A DNA stretch of 9,121 nucleotides, from assembly GCA_016786965.1 (NCBI GenBank), contig JAEUVL010000425.1, forward strand, positions 1 to 9,121, read 5' to 3'. Source of the stretch: Chitinophagaceae bacterium. GTDB taxonomy: Bacteria > Bacteroidota > Bacteroidia > Chitinophagales > Chitinophagaceae. The translations under genes and the position numbers were made by a program. The notes beneath the pieces are model-generated. The model saw only the letters and a program-made list of their open reading frames with translations, had not been told where the DNA came from and ran no database searches. Below, piece by piece: positions 6,517-9,121 of this stretch; within the stretch, counting starts at the first letter, position 1; the number at the start of each line of letters is the position of its first letter.

Positions 6517-8553
6517 TTATCCCAACGGCTTGTACTCCGGCTCCGTTGTTTTTTTGGGCGGCAATACAAATTCCCTAGGATGGTTTAAAAAATAATTAGC
6601 GATGGTACGGAATAAACGGGGATACTGTGACAGGTGTATGCCTCTTGACTTCACAGCCATTAAAAAAGCTAAGGAGAAACTGATCAGAAAATTGAGAAAT
6701 CCTATACAAAGTACTCCTCCAAACACAGCCAGCAGAAAATAGGGTGGAATATTTTCTATGCCCAATCCATACACACCTATTGCGGCATTGCCTGCAGAAA
6801 TGGTAATATGGCGGATATCAAACGGTAAGCCCAGTATCTTCCCCAGTATACCTGCAAAACCCAGGAAAAACCCAAGCGAAATATTACCCATCAGGGAACC
6901 GAAATTCTTTTCTACCCAGTTGGCCAGCCGGTCCAGCCGCTTGGCCGACATCGAAAGCTTCAGGGCAGGATGCTTTTTTAACCGTTCTTTTATTTGCCCG
7001 TATTGAATTTTATTTTGCCAGTAACCGGCAATAATACCACTTAGAAATAAAAAGAAGCCGGTAAAGCAGGCATAAAGCAAAGCCAAACTATGCCAGGGAT
7101 GCTGGTCTTTCAGCAATTTGAAAGCGGTATCCCCTTCGGCAATTTTAGTTCCGAACACTTCTGCATAACCCCAGGCCAAAAGAAAAGTACCGGGGAATAC
7201 AATGATGAGGTTACCAAAAAAAGAAGCGATCTGGCTGCGGGATACTTTGGCCACCGTAGCTGCCAGGTTATCAAGGTCTGGCTCGCTGTGCTTTTTTGTA
7301 TCGAGTGAGCTGGCCACTGCACTGGCAGTAAAGGCCGGTTGCTTAGTTGCCAGCGTCGATTTTGTTCCTTCTATAAGTATGAATCCCAGGCTGTAATTGG
7401 TACTGAACAAAAATCCCTGCGGAAAAGGCGCCAGTTTTAATTTTACTATCAGGTTTTTAAAAACAGCCACAAAACAAACGATGAACCCGCCCCACATAGC
7501 ACTGCGGATCATGCTATAAAAATCCCTGCGGCTGCTGGTGATATACTTGTTTCCTTTGTTTCCTTTATGTTCAGCGATCTGGTACGCTAAGTAACCAACC
7601 CCCTGCGACAAAAACTCCCGGATACTGTTCTTCCTTTTTTCGTTGCGAACCAGCAGTCGAAAGATATCTACAAAGCGGCCCGTATCAAACTGGTTGTCGG
7701 CATCCAGCACATCCGTAATAACCTGCATCCGTTGCAATCGGTTGGATAAGATAAGCAACAGGTATGTCTGTTGCAGACTGGCCCCTTTTTCAGAATGGCT
7801 TTCCCGGATATGATCGATCTGAATATAGCAATCTTCAATGATGTTTTTTAATTGGAAAGAGATACCGGTAATTTCTGTTTCGGTCGCATTGTCCAGCACC
7901 AGGCTTTCCAGTTCATGCACTTTATAGTTTTGTAGAACAAAAGCCGTATCCCTGGTTCTTTCTTCATCCGGCAGGTAGTTCAACACTTCCTTTTCCAACC
8001 CCAGTTGCGCTACCTGGTAGGATAGTATTTTTAGGGATTGCAACAGCTCTTTTTTTATGTCCGTATCCCGGTGACTGAAACTAAAGCCCATTGCCTGAAA
8101 AAAATCAACCCAGGTCTGCCGGGAGATAGACTCCACCCATATGTAATCAGATTTGCGAAAGAAGACATTGTTGATGACATAGAGGAAATCATTCTCGTCC
8201 TGCAGGGTGGGCAACAGTTTATGTTTGAGCCGGTTGGAAAGTTCCTGCCAGAAGCCACGGGCCAGTGGTATGCCGCTTTCTGTGAGTGCATTGGTAAGGC
8301 CGCTGTGTATCAATTGGGAATAAAGGGCATGCTGCATGTTGGCCAGTACCAGCTTTTCCTGCTTTAATTGTGATGTAACATATTGCAGGTTCTTCTCGGC
8401 GTTTCGCTTTTCTTTGGTAGGCCCCGGCCTTATCTCAGCAAATAAGGAAATAAGAAACTGAAGCCCTTTTCGTTGATCATCAGCCGGGATGATCTCGTTG
8501 GAAGCTACTATCCGTTCAAAAAAGCCAGGTTTCTTTTTTCGTAGTCTGATCAT
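6517..8553 (-). CDS. PF10136-type membrane protein ('site-specific recombinase Gcr' family by name)
   Basis: A 678-aa protein recognised from memory as the 'SpecificRecomb' (PF10136) family. The N-terminal half (about 1-345) is soluble, helical and charged, with the pattern 'ALTESGI....GFWQELSNRLKHKLLP' at about 89-115. The C-terminal half holds about six or seven membrane helices (about 350-373, 376-395, 440-466, 486-512, 551-577, 580-600, 604-635). A 'TKQPAFTASAVA' stretch (about 403-414) lies between helices. No serine- or tyrosine-recombinase motifs are visible (no N-terminal resolvase serine region, no R..HxxR..Y set), so the family name looks like a historic misnomer and a membrane function is more likely. 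It sits 73 bp after hutI and 97 bp before ftcD on the same strand, inside the histidine cluster. Whether it takes part in histidine use, for example in uptake or membrane organisation, is not shown. The ATG at 8551-8553 is the first in frame; 'MIRLRKKKPGFFERI' is a reasonable N-terminus. Confidence 0.82.
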   Translation of the reverse strand: MIRLRKKKPGFFERIVASNEIIPADDQRKGLQFLISLFAEIRPGPTKEKRNAEKNLQYVTSQLKQEKLVLANMQHALYSQLIHSGLTNALTESGIPLARGFWQELSNRLKHKLLPTLQDENDFLYVINNVFFRKSDYIWVESISRQTWVDFFQAMGFSFSHRDTDIKKELLQSLKILSYQVAQLGLEKEVLNYLPDEERTRDTAFVLQNYKVHELESLVLDNATETEITGISFQLKNIIEDCYIQIDHIRESHSEKGASLQQTYLLLILSNRLQRMQVITDVLDADNQFDTGRFVDIFRLLVRNEKRKNSIREFLSQGVGYLAYQIAEHKGNKGNKYITSSRRDFYSMIRSAMWGGFIVCFVAVFKNLIVKLKLAPFPQGFLFSTNYSLGFILIEGTKSTLATKQPAFTASAVASSLDTKKHSEPDLDNLAATVAKVSRSQIASFFGNLIIVFPGTFLLAWGYAEVFGTKIAEGDTAFKLLKDQHPWHSLALLYACFTGFFLFLSGIIAGYWQNKIQYGQIKERLKKHPALKLSMSAKRLDRLANWVEKNFGSLMGNISLGFFLGFAGILGKILGLPFDIRHITISAGNAAIGVYGLGIENIPPYFLLAVFGGVLCIGFLNFLISFSLAFLMAVKSRGIHLSQYPRLFRTIANYFLNHPREFVLPPKKTTEPEYKPLG

Positions 8554-8626
8554 GAATCCCGAAAATACAACAAGAAAACAGTAGGAACTAAGGGAGGCTG
8601 TGAATATCCTGTTACGATAGCATTAC

Positions 8627-9121
8627 TTAGATAAGTTCACCCCCGATCAGCACCTTATCAATAAGATTTGAACCAAATGCATATGGCAGATAGGCCAGCG
8701 AGGGAACTGGTTTGCTGATAATAAGGTTCGCTTTTTTGCCTGTGGTAATGCTGCCGAGTTCATCCTGCAGTTCCATAGCATAAGCACCGTTCAGGGTAGC
8801 AGCGTTGATGGATTCTTCCGGCAGCATCTTCATTTGAATACAACTCATGGACACCACCAGGTTCATATTGCCTGACGGCGATGAGCCGGGGTTAAAATCA
8901 GAGGCCAAAGCGATAGCACAACCGGCATCGATAAGATTCCTGGCCGGCTGAAAAGGCATTCGTAAAAAGAAAGCCGCAGTAGGAAGTAATGTGCCGATAG
9001 TATTTGAATTAGCTAATGAGTGAATAGCTTCTTCGTCCATAGTTTCCAAATGGTCCACACTGATTGCGCCCAGCCTTACTCCTGCCTGGGTGCCACCGGA
9101 GAGGTTCAATTGATTGGCATG
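8627..9121 (-). CDS. hutI: Imidazolonepropionase, C-terminal part (5' end outside window)
   Basis: The last 164 residues of a metal-dependent amidohydrolase, open through the right edge; the first visible codons read HANQL. The TTG at 9107-9109 is internal, not a start. Family landmarks are 'HANQLNLSGG', 'AISVDHLE', 'GTLLPTAAFFLR', 'AIALASDFNPGSSP' (its aspartate is the expected metal/catalytic residue) and 'NAATLNGAYAMEL', then the closing beta-sandwich with 'GSITTGKKANLII'. HutI hydrolyses 4-imidazolone-5-propanoate to N-formimino-L-glutamate in the cytoplasm, the third step of histidine breakdown, and so supplies the substrate of the two enzymes downstream. The full protein is usually about 400-420 aa, so about 60 percent lies outside the window. 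Where B. subtilis HutI has HGDE after this histidine, the present sequence reads HANQ. It is the first visible gene of the cluster; its promoter and hutH/hutU, if adjacent, would lie to the right. Confidence 0.93.
   Translation of the reverse strand, partial: HANQLNLSGGTQAGVRLGAISVDHLETMDEEAIHSLANSNTIGTLLPTAAFFLRMPFQPARNLIDAGCAIALASDFNPGSSPSGNMNLVVSMSCIQMKMLPEESINAATLNGAYAMELQDELGSITTGKKANLIISKPVPSLAYLPYAFGSNLIDKVLIGGELI

Noticed and set aside
6420..6569. A 50-residue N-terminal extension of ftcD.
   Set aside because: It overlaps the end of the preceding gene, has no family similarity, and starting at 6419 places the catalytic histidine at residue 82 as in known enzymes.
6517..8553. The 'site-specific recombinase' name as evidence of a mobile or inversion element.
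   Set aside because: There are no recombinase catalytic motifs, no flanking inverted repeats that I can see, and the protein is largely membrane-embedded.
8560..8567. TATTTTCG on the minus strand as a promoter for the membrane-protein gene.
   Set aside because: It has a mismatch in the -7 box, no TTG at the right distance, and leaves too short a leader.

Overview
The window looks like a chromosomal segment from a Bacteroidota bacterium, probably of the Chitinophagaceae/Sphingobacteriia type. This is inferred from protein character (a Bacteroidota-style ABC-F ATPase, a Bacteroidota-type imidazolonepropionase, a small DUF3347-like membrane protein), from the lack of Shine-Dalgarno sequences, from A-rich leaders, and from two exact TAnnTTTG motifs (the Bacteroidota sigma-A -7 box) upstream of divergent genes. 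No search could be run, so the genus is open. Coding density is high. The longest stretch without a gene is 174 bp, and there are no tRNA or rRNA genes, CRISPR arrays or insertion sequences.

Layout. (1) 1-407, minus strand: the 5' part of a small two-helix membrane protein that runs off the left edge. (2) 408-525: a short divergent promoter region. (3) 526-2490, plus strand: an ABC-F ATPase of the ribosome-associated type. (4) 2665-3611, plus strand: a two-gene unit, a BON-domain lipoprotein followed 20 bp later by a small protein with a BON-like N-terminus and a bacterial SH3 domain. The unit has a plausible promoter in front and a strong hairpin terminator behind. (5) 3680-9121, minus strand: a co-directional histidine-degradation cluster. 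In transcription order it is hutI (3' part only), a PF10136 'site-specific recombinase Gcr'-type membrane protein, ftcD, and hutG.

How the genes work together. HutI opens imidazolonepropionate to N-formimino-L-glutamate (FIGLU). Two enzymes that both consume FIGLU then follow: FtcD moves the formimino group to tetrahydrofolate and cyclises it to 5,10-methenyl-THF, while HutG hydrolyses FIGLU to glutamate and formamide. ftcD and hutG overlap by 20 nt and are probably translationally coupled, so the cell appears to keep a folate-saving and a folate-independent branch side by side. The membrane protein between hutI and ftcD has no known link to histidine use and is the most puzzling member of the cluster. 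The hut cluster and the BON/SH3 unit converge on one hairpin between 3633 and 3673.

Overall this is mostly ordinary metabolic and housekeeping sequence. I see no defence system or mobile element. The points worth a second look are the doubled FIGLU step, the embedded membrane protein, the cysteine cluster in the BON lipoprotein, and the leaderless SH3 protein.
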